A DNA stretch of 15,029 nt from an uncultured Lachnospiraceae bacterium (lineage in GTDB: Bacteria > Bacillota > Clostridia > Lachnospirales > Lachnospiraceae). The first letter of the stretch is position 1. Every line of letters begins with the position of its first letter. The DNA lies in contig CAJORC010000075.1 of the NCBI GenBank assembly GCA_905236615.1, forward strand, positions 1 through 15,029, written 5' to 3'. Shown here in pieces: positions 1 to 7,524 of this stretch. The notes below the pieces were generated by a model. It saw nothing but the letters and a program-made list of their open reading frames with translations, was not told where the DNA came from and did no database searches. The translations under genes and the position numbers were made by a program.

Positions 1-104
1 AACATAATAAATTCTTAATATTGTCTGTATGGATTTATACCAAAAAGACTCCGATAATAAGAATTAGAGTAATGTGTTGATATGCTAATAAGGTAGGCAC
101 GAAT

Positions 105-110
105 GGAGGT
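105..110 (+). promoter_or_regulatory. Ribosome binding site deciding the hemerythrin start
   Basis: A GGAGGT core sits 8 bases before GTG at 119 but only 2 bases before the in-frame TTG at 113. Normal spacing favours GTG 119 as the true start. This is seen directly in the sequence; no other Shine-Dalgarno sequence lies nearby. Confidence 0.75.
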
Positions 111-118
111 GGTTGCAG

Positions 119-931
119 GTGTACACGTTTACGGAAGACTGCATGATAGGGCATGAAACGATCGATAATGAACACAGACACTTGTTTGCCATGGTAAATG
201 AGGCTGCTGAAGCGCTGGAAAACCCGGATGCGAATTATGTGGAACTTCTGTCCGGATTTTTGCGCGACCTTTCGGATTATGCCTCTTATCATTTTGAGCA
301 TGAAGAGAACTACATGAAAGAGATCAACGATCCGGAGCTGCCCTTACAGCAGATAGAGCATAACGGATTTATACGTCTGGTCAAAAGAGAGTCGTTAAAA
401 GAGATCAATCCGGAAACTGCGCGTGAGAGATTTGAGGATCTGCTGGGATTTGGTGAGAAATGGCTCTATCATCATATCAAAGGTTCCGATGCACTGATCG
501 GAACAGGCAGAAGAACCGGTTTAAGCCTCTTTGAAGTACCCATGACTTTTTCTGACAGATACCTGACAAACATAGCTTTTTTTGATGAAGGAAACAGGCG
601 TATCTTCGAGAAGATACAGGCTATAAGCGAAACTGCGGGTATATTCGGCTCGGATGAACATCTGGGTGAGGTTATGCGCGAGCTTCTGGAATTAAAGAAG
701 ATGGCGGCAGAACATTTTACAGCGATCGAGAATTATCTCAGCGGCATGGGAGACCCGTCACTTCTGCAGCAGAGAAAACATTATGAGGCCTTCGTGGAAA
801 AAGTGGCCAATGTAAATATCGATTATGTAGGCAGGCACAGAAAGGAATATCTGGAAGACCTGACTGATTTCCTGCTCTATTGGTTCAGTTCAAATATGCT
901 TCTTATCGGTAAGACTATAGGTAACGCTTGA
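119..931 (+). CDS. Two-domain hemerythrin-like protein, second domain degenerate
   Basis: Starting at GTG 119 the product is 270 aa; starting at TTG 113 it is 272 aa (numbering below uses TTG). Residues about 5-130 form a bacteriohemerythrin domain with the IDxxH motif (H21), HFxHEE (H60, E64), H83 and HHIxxxD (H121, D126). In the family these residues bind a non-heme di-iron centre that reversibly binds O2. The usual first His of the HxxxH pair is Gln79, so one ligand looks replaced. Residues about 146-270 repeat the fold but keep only H201 and H223. N161, I205, N261 and G266 stand where His, Glu, His and Asp are expected. No membrane segment, signal peptide or methyl-accepting domain is seen, so it should be cytoplasmic. 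The likely role is O2 or iron sensing, storage or delivery in an anaerobe (inference). It appears to be a single-gene unit with no functional link to its neighbours. Confidence 0.88.
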   Translation: MYTFTEDCMIGHETIDNEHRHLFAMVNEAAEALENPDANYVELLSGFLRDLSDYASYHFEHEENYMKEINDPELPLQQIEHNGFIRLVKRESLKEINPETARERFEDLLGFGEKWLYHHIKGSDALIGTGRRTGLSLFEVPMTFSDRYLTNIAFFDEGNRRIFEKIQAISETAGIFGSDEHLGEVMRELLELKKMAAEHFTAIENYLSGMGDPSLLQQRKHYEAFVEKVANVNIDYVGRHRKEYLEDLTDFLLYWFSSNMLLIGKTIGNA

Positions 932-958
932 ACGCGTTAAAGTGCTAAAAAGTTTTTC

Positions 959-987
959 TTGAATTTAAACAATTGGTCTGTTATCAT
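959..987 (+). promoter_or_regulatory. Candidate sigma-A promoter for the chorismate mutase-shikimate kinase gene
   Basis: TTGAAT at 959-964 and TATCAT at 982-987 are separated by exactly 17 bases. This resembles a sigma-A promoter (4/6 and 5/6 matches) and predicts transcription starting near 994. The -10 element lies inside the left arm of the inverted repeat at 971-1018, so a protein binding that repeat would occlude the promoter. This is a prediction by eye. Confidence 0.5.
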
Positions 988-1030
988 AGCTTTTATAGTG
1001 AATGATATCAGACCAATTTTTAATTTAAAC
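962..1030 (+). repeat. 9-bp direct repeats bracketing the inverted repeat
   Basis: AATTTAAAC occurs at 962-970 and again at 1022-1030, immediately outside the inverted repeat. The right copy abuts the AGGAG ribosome binding site at 1031-1035. It could be a paired binding site, the scar of a small insertion, or chance in A+T-rich DNA. Confidence 0.5.
971..1022 (+). terminator. Long inverted repeat: terminator of the hemerythrin gene or operator
   Basis: Bases 971-980 pair perfectly with 1009-1018. After one T:T mismatch (981/1008), 982-987 pair with 1002-1007, leaving a 14-base loop at 988-1001. The right arm runs into TTTT, as in a rho-independent terminator, though the stem is rather A+T-rich. 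Because the arms also cover a promoter-like -10 element, an operator role is equally possible. Confidence 0.55.
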
Positions 1031-1043
1031 AGGAGAGGGCAAA

Positions 1044-1883
1044 ATGGATAAGTTAGAGCATATTGAACATATTGAAAATCCGGAACATTCCGAGAGGCTG
1101 GAGGAGATCAGAAAAGGCATCGGAGATTGCGATGACAGGATAATCAAGGCACTTGCCGACAGAATGGTACATATACAGGAGATAATCAAGTATAAAAAGG
1201 CTACAGGTATCCCGATCTTACAGCCCGAGCAGGAGAAAAAGCAGGAGGCTGCCTTAAAGGAGAAGCTCGGAGAAAACCAGTTTGAAGAGGAGATACTTGA
1301 TATCTTCAAATATATCGTTAAAAACAGCAGACGCGTGCAGGCCAAGAGCCTCTTTGATTATAATGTATTCCTTATCGGTTTCATGGGTGCCGGAAAGAGC
1401 ACGATCGCTGCAGAGCTTCAGAGAAAGCTTGAAATGAACCGTGTCGAGATGGACGAAATGATCGTTGAGAAGCAGGGAATGTCGATTTCGGAAATATTTG
1501 ATGAGTATGGGGAGGCATATTTCAGGAATCTGGAGAGTAACTGTCTGATAGAGCTTCAGAAGGTAAAACAGTCAATAGTGTCCTGCGGCGGCGGTGTTGT
1601 TATGAGAGAGGACAATGCCGACCACATGAAGAAGAACGGAAGGGTTGTACTCCTTACTGCAAGCTCTGAGACGATCCTTGAGCGTGTAAAGGACTCTGAC
1701 GAGAGACCTATCTTAAATAACCATATGAACGTGGAGTTCATCAACAGCCTGCAGGAAAAGAGACGCGAGAAGTACAATGCTGTAGCTGACGTTACCGTGG
1801 CTACCGACGGCAAGACGGAAGATGAGATCTGTGATGAGATCATTGCAAAACTGATCGATTTTGATAACGCCCACGAACAATAA
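1044..1883 (+). CDS. aroK: Bifunctional chorismate mutase (AroQ type) - shikimate kinase fusion
   Basis: The 279-aa product has two catalytic domains of the shikimate pathway. Residues about 17-100 are an all-helical AroQ-type chorismate mutase (chorismate to prephenate). R23, R40, K51, E64, S95 and Q99 align by eye with the E. coli AroQ active site (R11, R28, K39, E52, S84, Q88). The position of E. coli R51 is Gln63 here. Residues about 107-279 are shikimate kinase (shikimate + ATP to shikimate 3-phosphate), with Walker A GFMGAGKST (112-120), D137 and R161 of GEAYFRNLE for shikimate, the GGG loop (182-184), the lid Arg in ERPIL (R221) and R240/R241. ATG 1044 has AGGAG 8 bases upstream. The two activities are not consecutive steps: kinase acts two steps before chorismate. 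It stands alone between two promoters, with no other aro gene in view. Confidence 0.93.
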   Translation: MDKLEHIEHIENPEHSERLEEIRKGIGDCDDRIIKALADRMVHIQEIIKYKKATGIPILQPEQEKKQEAALKEKLGENQFEEEILDIFKYIVKNSRRVQAKSLFDYNVFLIGFMGAGKSTIAAELQRKLEMNRVEMDEMIVEKQGMSISEIFDEYGEAYFRNLESNCLIELQKVKQSIVSCGGGVVMREDNADHMKKNGRVVLLTASSETILERVKDSDERPILNNHMNVEFINSLQEKRREKYNAVADVTVATDGKTEDEICDEIIAKLIDFDNAHEQ

Positions 1884-1899
1884 CAAAACTGAGTCGATG

Positions 1900-1928
1900 T
1901 TGATATTTTTGATTCTTTCATGTATGAT
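1900..1928 (+). promoter_or_regulatory. Sigma-A-like promoter of the phosphate transporter and possibly the polysaccharide operon
   Basis: TTGATA (1900-1905) and TATGAT (1923-1928) are separated by 17 bases, a near-consensus arrangement that predicts a start near 1935 and a leader of about 90 nt. This is the best promoter-like sequence I see in the window. The first GTATGA repeat overlaps its -10 element. Confidence 0.65.
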
Positions 1929-2000
1929 GTAAGTGTGAAAGTATGACGAAGAGTGGATTAGTATGAGATCTGCGGGAAGCAGGTCAGGGGAGTGTCATAC
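1922..2000 (+). promoter_or_regulatory. GTATGA repeats and alternative hairpins in the 5' leader
   Basis: GTATGA occurs at 1922-1927, 1941-1946 and 1961-1966, at 19- and 20-base intervals. GTCATAC at 1994-2000 is the reverse complement of GTATGAC at 1941-1947 and pairs over 6 bases with 1961-1966, so the two left arms compete for one partner. Between them is a 7-bp hairpin (1967-1973 with 1979-1985, one G:U pair, GGGAA loop). The pattern could be a repeated operator site or a switching RNA leader. I recognise no known riboswitch class. Confidence 0.4.
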
Positions 2001-2023
2001 CGGTGATTCATTGAGGAGGAATC

Positions 2024-3976
2024 ATGAATTCGATTGGTTACTTTACTTTAGTAGCAGGACTTATAGGCGGTCTCGCAATGTTCCTTTACGGAATGAGCGT
2101 AATGAGCGCCGCTTTAACAAAGATATCAGGAGGTAAGCTTGAGAGCATACTTGTCAGGGTGACATCGAATGCTTTTTTTGCTTATCTCTTTGGCGTTATT
2201 GTGACAGCAGTGGTGCAGTCATCTTCGGCATCAACGGTCATGGTCGTGGGTCTTGTTAACTCGGGGATAATGACACTTACCCAGGCGGTAAACATTATAC
2301 TCGGTGCAAACCTCGGAACAACTTTTACAGCATGGCTTTTATCACTTAATGCGATCAGTTCGGATAATTTCTTTATAAATCTGTTAAAACCCATGTCTTT
2401 TACGCCATTCCTTGCATTAACGGGAATAGCGCTTTTAATGTTCTCAAAAACGGATAAAAAGAAAAATATAGGTACAGCACTTCTGGGCTTCGCCGTTCTT
2501 ATGTTTGGAATGGACATGATGTCCGATGCGGTTTCGCCTCTTAAAGATGTGCCTGAATTCAGGGCGTTGCTCATGACCTTCAGCAACCCTGTCATAGGTC
2601 TTTTTGTCGGCGTCTTCTTTACAATGGTTATCCAGAGCTCTGCCGGAACCATCGGTGTAGTTCAGGCTCTTTCCAAAACGGTTGAGATAACATACGCAAC
2701 GGCTATACCCGTCGTTATCGGTGCAGAGGTCGGAACCTGTATTACAGCTATCCTTTCATCACTTGGAGCGAACAAAAACGGTAAGAGAACAGCTCTTATG
2801 CATCTCTACTTCAATATCATCAAGGCTTCGTCCTTTATGATAATTTTTTACGCGCTCAATGCTGTATTCCATTACGCTTTTATGAATTCACAGGCAGGAA
2901 TGGTGGGCGTTGCAAGTATCCACACTCTGGTGAACCTTATCGGAACACCGCTGATGCTGCCGTTCTCGGGACTTCTTGTGAAGCTTGCCCTTAAGACGAT
3001 ACCTATAGACAAGGAAGAGCTTGAGATGAGCGAGAAAGAGATCGCCATACTCGACGAGCGTTTCCTCAGCAATCCGCCCTTTGCTCTTGAGCAGTGCAGA
3101 CAGGCTGTAAATGACATGTCGACTTTTGCTGAAAAATCACTCAGCCTTGCTATCGGACTCATGAACAACTATGAGGAAAAGGTGGCAGAAGAAGTAGCGG
3201 AATACGAAGAACGTGTGGACAGATACGAAGACCAGCTCGGAAGCTATCTCGTAAAGATAAATGCCAATGAGCTCGGAGTGGGTGAAAGCCACCTGCTTAC
3301 GATCCTTCTTCACAGCATATCCGACTTTGAGAGGATCAGTGACCACGCATTTAACATAATGCAGGTTTATCATGATATGAACGAAAAGAAGCAGCAGTTT
3401 TCCGATAAAGCTGTTGCGGAGCTGACTGTATTTTCAGACGCGGTGACTGAAATTGTAAGACTTGCCTTTGGCGCGTTCAGGGAGCAGAATCTTGTGCTTG
3501 CGCGTGAAGTTGAGCCTCTTGAGGAAGTTATAGACGGACTTCACATGGAGGTTAAGAGACGCCATGTAAGAAGACTAAGAAAGGGTAAATGTACCGTAGA
3601 ACTCGGATTTTCCCTTTCAGATATCGGAACAGACTACGAGAGAATTGCGGATCACTGCAGCAACATTGCATTGAGCCTGCTCGCAGCGAACGAAGACTAT
3701 TTTGATACTCATGAATATCTTGAGATGCTCAAGGCCGAGAAGGATTCCAACTTTGAGCGTGATGTTGAAATATATGAAAATAAGTACCGTCTGCCTCTTC
3801 TGAAGAAGGGAATGGACGAGGATGAGATATCTCCTTCTTTTGCAATGGAGCATCCTTTTATTTCGAGTGCTATGCTGACACAGGCACAGCCGCAGGTTGA
3901 GCTTCCGGAGGAAGATGAGACCAAAGAAAAGAAGAAAAAGAAAAAGAAGAAGAAAAAAGACAAACAGGACAAATAA
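2024..3976 (+). CDS. Na+/phosphate cotransporter family protein with PhoU-like domain
   Basis: The 650-aa product is an inner-membrane protein of the Na/Pi-cotransporter (NptA/YjbB-like) family. Residues about 1-330 are hydrophobic and contain the two inverted Na_Pi_cotrans repeats, marked by QSSSAST (65-71) and QSSAGT (204-209). Each is followed by a GANLGTT- or GAEVGTC-type turn. Residues about 355-565 are charged and helical, like the PhoU-type cytoplasmic domain common in bacterial members. The C-terminus is unusual: acidic residues, then ten consecutive lysines (636-645) and DKQDK. ATG 2024 has AGGAGG at 2014-2019. Family members move phosphate with Na+; direction and regulation here are not visible. 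Only 14 bases separate it from the first polysaccharide gene and no terminator lies between, so cotranscription is likely (inference). Confidence 0.9.
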   Translation: MNSIGYFTLVAGLIGGLAMFLYGMSVMSAALTKISGGKLESILVRVTSNAFFAYLFGVIVTAVVQSSSASTVMVVGLVNSGIMTLTQAVNIILGANLGTTFTAWLLSLNAISSDNFFINLLKPMSFTPFLALTGIALLMFSKTDKKKNIGTALLGFAVLMFGMDMMSDAVSPLKDVPEFRALLMTFSNPVIGLFVGVFFTMVIQSSAGTIGVVQALSKTVEITYATAIPVVIGAEVGTCITAILSSLGANKNGKRTALMHLYFNIIKASSFMIIFYALNAVFHYAFMNSQAGMVGVASIHTLVNLIGTPLMLPFSGLLVKLALKTIPIDKEELEMSEKEIAILDERFLSNPPFALEQCRQAVNDMSTFAEKSLSLAIGLMNNYEEKVAEEVAEYEERVDRYEDQLGSYLVKINANELGVGESHLLTILLHSISDFERISDHAFNIMQVYHDMNEKKQQFSDKAVAELTVFSDAVTEIVRLAFGAFREQNLVLAREVEPLEEVIDGLHMEVKRRHVRRLRKGKCTVELGFSLSDIGTDYERIADHCSNIALSLLAANEDYFDTHEYLEMLKAEKDSNFERDVEIYENKYRLPLLKKGMDEDEISPSFAMEHPFISSAMLTQAQPQVELPEEDETKEKKKKKKKKKKDKQDK

Positions 3977-3990
3977 GGATATTCTTTTAG

Positions 3991-5892
3991 ATGGACAGAA
4001 TAATTAAGAATAAACGCCTGCTTATAAAAAGAGCCGGTCTTCTAGTTTATGATATATTCGCGGTAATGGTGTCTTCAGCCGTAGGACTGCTGCTGAGGTT
4101 TGATTTTAGTTATTCTAAAATGATCTACACAGCTGGCGGAGTAACCTGGCGGGAACATCTCTGGCATTATCTCCCTGTAAATATTCTGGTGACTATACTG
4201 GTCTTTTACCTGTTTCATCTGTATACGAGCCTGTGGACTTATGCAAGCGTACCCGAGATGACGGCGACCGTGTCGGCATGTCTGGTGTCGTCAGTGATAC
4301 AGGCCGTGGGAATGATAGCTCTGAAACTCTATATGCCGAGAAGCTATTATTTCTCATACTGCATGTTCCTGATGGCATTTGTGCTCTTCAGCCGTTTTGC
4401 CTACAGGCTTTTCGGGACTTTTGTCCTGAAACAGACCGAGGATGCCCGGACCCGTCATGTAATGGTCATCGGTGCGGGAGAGGCAGGAAGTTCGCTTATC
4501 CGCGAAATGAAGACCAGCCGTTATATAAAAAAGAGCGTTATGTGCGTTATCGACGATGATAATTCAAAGATCGGAAGCTATATACACGGAGTTAAGGTTG
4601 TAGGCGGAAGAGATGAGATAATCGAGCGTGCAGCCCAGTACAATATAGATGAGATAATAATAGCGATGCCCTCTGCACCGCGTTCACAGTTAAAGACCGT
4701 CCTTGAAATATGTAAGGAGACCAAGTGCGAACTGAAGACCCTGCCCGGAATTTACCAGCTTGTAAACGGGGAGGTAAATGTAAGCCAGCTCCGTAAGGTT
4801 GATGTAGAAGACCTTCTAGGACGTGAGCCGATCGAGGTTGACCTCGATTCCATAATGAAATACGTTACGGACAAGGTAGTTCTTGTAACGGGAGGCGGCG
4901 GATCGATAGGTTCGGAGCTCTGCCGTCAGATAGCAAGCCATAAGCCTAAACAGCTCATTATATTTGATATTTACGAAAATAACGCCTATGATGTACAGCA
5001 GGAACTTGCGAAAAAGTATCCGGAGCTTAATCTGAAGGTGCTTATAGGTTCGGTCAGAAATACTTCAAGAGTACGTGATATTTTCCGTACCTACAGACCC
5101 GATATCGTTTACCATGCCGCAGCACATAAGCATGTACCGCTTATGGAAGTGAGCCCCAACGAGGCTATTAAGAACAACGTTATGGGAACCTGGAAGGTGG
5201 CTCAGGCGGCTGTTGATTTCGGTGTTACGAAATTTGTGCTCATCTCCACGGATAAGGCTGTAAATCCCACGAATATCATGGGAGCTACGAAGCGTATCTG
5301 TGAAATGATAGTTCAGTCCTACAATCACAGGGGAAATACCGTTTTTGTGGCTGTACGTTTCGGAAACGTTCTGGGATCAAACGGTTCGGTAATCCCGCTT
5401 TTTAAGAAGCAGATCGCGGCGGGTGGCCCGGTTACTGTTACAGACCCCAATATCATCCGTTATTTCATGACGATACCCGAAGCGGTATCACTGGTACTTC
5501 AGGCGGGAGCCTATGCGAAGGGCGGAGAGATATTCGTCCTTGATATGGGTGAACCCGTGAAGATACTCGACCTTGCCGAAAACCTTATCAGGCTTTCAGG
5601 CTATGTTCCGGGTGAAGATATCGAGATAAAGTTTACGGGACTCCGCCCCGGAGAGAAGCTTTATGAGGAAATGCTCATGAAGGAAGAGGGAATGCAGGAT
5701 ACCGCAAATAAGCTTATCCATATCGGAAAACCCATTGAGTTCGACGAAGATGATTTTTATGAAAAGCTTCATGAGCTCAATGTCGAGTCAAAGAAAGAAC
5801 AGGCAGATGTGGGCAAGTGGATAAAAGAACTTGTTCCAACCTATCATTACATTCCGGGAAACAATTACATACCCGGAGAACATAACGAATAA
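3991..5892 (+). CDS. Membrane nucleotide-sugar 4,6-dehydratase (FlaA1/PglF/WbpM/CapD-like)
   Basis: The 633-aa protein has four membrane segments (about 16-36, 58-80, 90-110, 118-138). Next comes a first Rossmann-like domain with GAGEAG (161-166), then a catalytic extended SDR domain starting at TGGGGSIG (300-307). The residues T420-D421-K422, M430 and K434 match the T-D-K/M-x3-K arrangement of PglF, where Met replaces the usual SDR tyrosine. Enzymes of this family convert UDP-GlcNAc to UDP-2-acetamido-2,6-dideoxy-4-keto-hexose at the cytoplasmic face, the entry to UDP-QuiNAc, UDP-diNAcBac and related sugars. The gene overlaps the next by one base (TAATG), a PglC-like transferase, suggesting that it supplies the priming sugar. 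No PglD/PglE-like acetyltransferase or aminotransferase is seen here, so the final sugar is open. AAGGAT at 3975-3980 is a weak ribosome binding site. Confidence 0.92.
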   Translation: MDRIIKNKRLLIKRAGLLVYDIFAVMVSSAVGLLLRFDFSYSKMIYTAGGVTWREHLWHYLPVNILVTILVFYLFHLYTSLWTYASVPEMTATVSACLVSSVIQAVGMIALKLYMPRSYYFSYCMFLMAFVLFSRFAYRLFGTFVLKQTEDARTRHVMVIGAGEAGSSLIREMKTSRYIKKSVMCVIDDDNSKIGSYIHGVKVVGGRDEIIERAAQYNIDEIIIAMPSAPRSQLKTVLEICKETKCELKTLPGIYQLVNGEVNVSQLRKVDVEDLLGREPIEVDLDSIMKYVTDKVVLVTGGGGSIGSELCRQIASHKPKQLIIFDIYENNAYDVQQELAKKYPELNLKVLIGSVRNTSRVRDIFRTYRPDIVYHAAAHKHVPLMEVSPNEAIKNNVMGTWKVAQAAVDFGVTKFVLISTDKAVNPTNIMGATKRICEMIVQSYNHRGNTVFVAVRFGNVLGSNGSVIPLFKKQIAAGGPVTVTDPNIIRYFMTIPEAVSLVLQAGAYAKGGEIFVLDMGEPVKILDLAENLIRLSGYVPGEDIEIKFTGLRPGEKLYEEMLMKEEGMQDTANKLIHIGKPIEFDEDDFYEKLHELNVESKKEQADVGKWIKELVPTYHYIPGNNYIPGEHNE

Positions 5893-6521
5893 TGTACAGA
5901 AAATTTTTTAAAAGAATATTTGATATAATATTCTCCCTGCTTGCAATAATAATCCTGTCCCCGGTGCTTCTCATAACGGCACTGCTGGTCAGGATAAAGC
6001 TGGGAAGTCCCGTGCTCTTCCGCCAGCAGAGACCGGGATACAAAGGGAAGATATTCGGATTATACAAGTTTAGGAGCATGACAGACGAAAGGGATGAAAA
6101 CGGAGAACTTAAAAGTGACGAAGTCAGGCTGACAAGCTTCGGCAAGAAACTCCGCTCAACATCTCTGGATGAGCTTCCTGAATTTTTTAATATTTTAAAA
6201 GGTGAAATGTCATTTGTCGGTCCCAGACCGCTTCTTGTGCAGTATCTGCCGCTCTATAATGAGAGACAGGCGCGCAGGCACGACTGTCTGCCGGGACTTA
6301 CCGGGCTTGCACAGGTAAACGGACGAAACGCATTAAGTTGGGAAGAGAAATTTGAATATGATGTGGAATATACCGAAAATATTTCATTTCTTCTCGATAT
6401 GAAGATCATTTTCAAGACATTCGGAAAAGTCTTTGCGAGAGAAGGCATCAGTTCGGCAAATTCGGCAACAATGGAATTTTTTACAGGAACACCTGAGAAG
6501 GATGAAGAAAAAAATGACTAA
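5892..6521 (+). CDS. PglC-like monotopic phosphoglycosyl transferase (initiating sugar transferase)
   Basis: The 209-aa product matches the small, monotopic bacterial sugar transferase family in length and layout. It has a basic N-terminus and one hydrophobic re-entrant helix (about 10-33, with S23-P24 at the break). Next are the QQRPG and KFRSM motifs, the catalytic D93-E94 in SLDELPEF (the same pair as in C. jejuni PglC), VGPRPLL, and the [12 protein letters not shown] segment. Family members transfer a sugar 1-phosphate from UDP-sugar to undecaprenyl phosphate at the cytoplasmic face, the committed first step of repeat-unit assembly. Its ATG shares a base with the stop of the upstream dehydratase, so translation is coupled. 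The substrate is probably that enzyme's product or a derivative; this is inferred from adjacency. Confidence 0.93.
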   Translation: MYRKFFKRIFDIIFSLLAIIILSPVLLITALLVRIKLGSPVLFRQQRPGYKGKIFGLYKFRSMTDERDENGELKSDEVRLTSFGKKLRSTSLDELPEFFNILKGEMSFVGPRPLLVQYLPLYNERQARRHDCLPGLTGLAQVNGRNALSWEEKFEYDVEYTENISFLLDMKIIFKTFGKVFAREGISSANSATMEFFTGTPEKDEEKND

Positions 6522-7524
6522 TGTTCTTATACTTTCCGCAGGCAGGCGGGTTGAGCTTGTAAACTGTTTCAAGAATGCTCGTGACAGGCTCGGAATAAAG
6601 GGAAATATAGTTGCGGCTGACTGCTCGGAGCTCGCTCCGGCTCTTTATTTTGCCGATATGAATGAAATCGTCCCCCGTATTTCGGAGGGGGATGTATATG
6701 TTGATGCGATAATCAGAATCTGCAACAATCTTGACATAGCACTTATCGTTCCGACTATCGATACGGAGCTTATTCTCCTTGCTGAAAACAAGGAAAAAAT
6801 CGAGAGTTCGTCGAATGCGAAGCTGCTTATCTCGGACGAGTCGGTCATCTCGGTATGCAGAAACAAGAAGAATACCCAGAAATTCCTTGAAAAGCATGGC
6901 TTTCTCGTTCCGAGGATGTTCAGCGATGAGGAGCTTGATGATGAGGTTGTCAGGAAAAAGCTTAAATTCCCGCTTTTTATCAAGCCTCTTGACGGCAGCT
7001 CTTCCATAAATGCTTTCAAGGTGAATAGTCCGGAGGAACTTGAAACCTACCGAAAGCTCATAGATAAGCCTATAGTGCAGGATTTCATGGAAGGCACCGA
7101 ATATACGGTGGATGTATTTCTTGATTTTGAGAGCCATATAATAACGGTCGTTCCGAGGGTAAGGATCGCTACGAGAAGCGGTGAGATAGCAAAGGGACTC
7201 ATCATTCGCGACAGGGAGATCATGAGGGATGTAACGCGGCTTATGCAGATACTTAAGCCTATCGGACACATCACCGTCCAGTGCATGAAGACGAAAAGGG
7301 GCATTGAGTATATCGAGATAAATCCCCGTTTCGGCGGCGGAGCACCCATGTCTATCATGGCGGGTGCCGATTCCTGCGAGAACGTCTACAAGCTTCTTGC
7401 GGGCGAAAAATTAGAATACAATGAGAATTACCGCGATCATCTGACTTTTCTCCGCTTCGACCAGAGTATCATGCTCAATGAAAACATGGAGAGGGAATTC
7501 GAGTATGAAGGCAGTTATTTTTGA
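6514..7524 (+). CDS. ATP-grasp family ligase in polysaccharide locus, substrate unknown
   Basis: ATG 6514 gives 336 aa and starts the conserved [17 protein letters not shown]-terminus. It overlaps the previous stop by 8 bases, with AAGGA at 6498-6502 as ribosome binding site. An in-frame ATG at 6502 would add only MKKK. Residues about 1-110 are a pre-ATP-grasp domain, like those of the carbamoyl-phosphate synthase large subunit and PylC-type ligases. Residues about 115-290 are the ATP-grasp fold, with K157 (FIKP), E193/E196 in the MEGTEYTVD hinge, and E268, N270, R272 in EINPRFGGG, which coordinate Mg2+ and phosphates. Such enzymes activate a carboxylate as acyl-phosphate and join it to an amine or thiol. 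In capsule loci homologues are common but mostly uncharacterised. It overlaps the next gene, a HAD phosphatase, by 20 bases. Joining an amino acid or other acid to a sugar is a reasonable guess only. Confidence 0.88.
   Translation: MTNVLILSAGRRVELVNCFKNARDRLGIKGNIVAADCSELAPALYFADMNEIVPRISEGDVYVDAIIRICNNLDIALIVPTIDTELILLAENKEKIESSSNAKLLISDESVISVCRNKKNTQKFLEKHGFLVPRMFSDEELDDEVVRKKLKFPLFIKPLDGSSSINAFKVNSPEELETYRKLIDKPIVQDFMEGTEYTVDVFLDFESHIITVVPRVRIATRSGEIAKGLIIRDREIMRDVTRLMQILKPIGHITVQCMKTKRGIEYIEINPRFGGGAPMSIMAGADSCENVYKLLAGEKLEYNENYRDHLTFLRFDQSIMLNENMEREFEYEGSYF

Noticed and set aside
12..41. Possible promoter before the hemerythrin gene (TTCTTA and a TATAC-like box)
   Set aside because: Only about half of the consensus bases match and the spacing depends on which register is chosen; too weak to annotate.
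10..65. 8-bp inverted repeat AATTCTTA/TAAGAATT upstream of the hemerythrin gene
   Set aside because: The arms are A+T-rich with a 40-base loop, so chance is likely.
922..939. Small hairpin TAACGC/GCGTTA over the hemerythrin stop codon
   Set aside because: Six base pairs without an adjacent T-tract; the larger repeat at 971-1018 is a better terminator candidate.
3926..3964. Programmed -1 frameshift site in the lysine codons
   Set aside because: The run contains G AAA AAG but no in-frame A AAA AAG heptamer, and no downstream stimulatory structure or extended alternative frame is apparent.
3709..3972. Minus-strand open frame beginning with a phenylalanine run
   Set aside because: The Phe run is only the complement of the AAA/AAG lysine tract of the transporter; the rest shows no domain.
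4233..4559. Second + strand frame of 108 codons within the dehydratase gene
   Set aside because: It is out of frame with a clear membrane and Rossmann coding sequence and has no family features.
6481..7269. Long open frame (262 codons) on the - strand
   Set aside because: It lies antisense to the ATP-grasp gene, has no recognisable domain, and the + strand frame there has intact family motifs.
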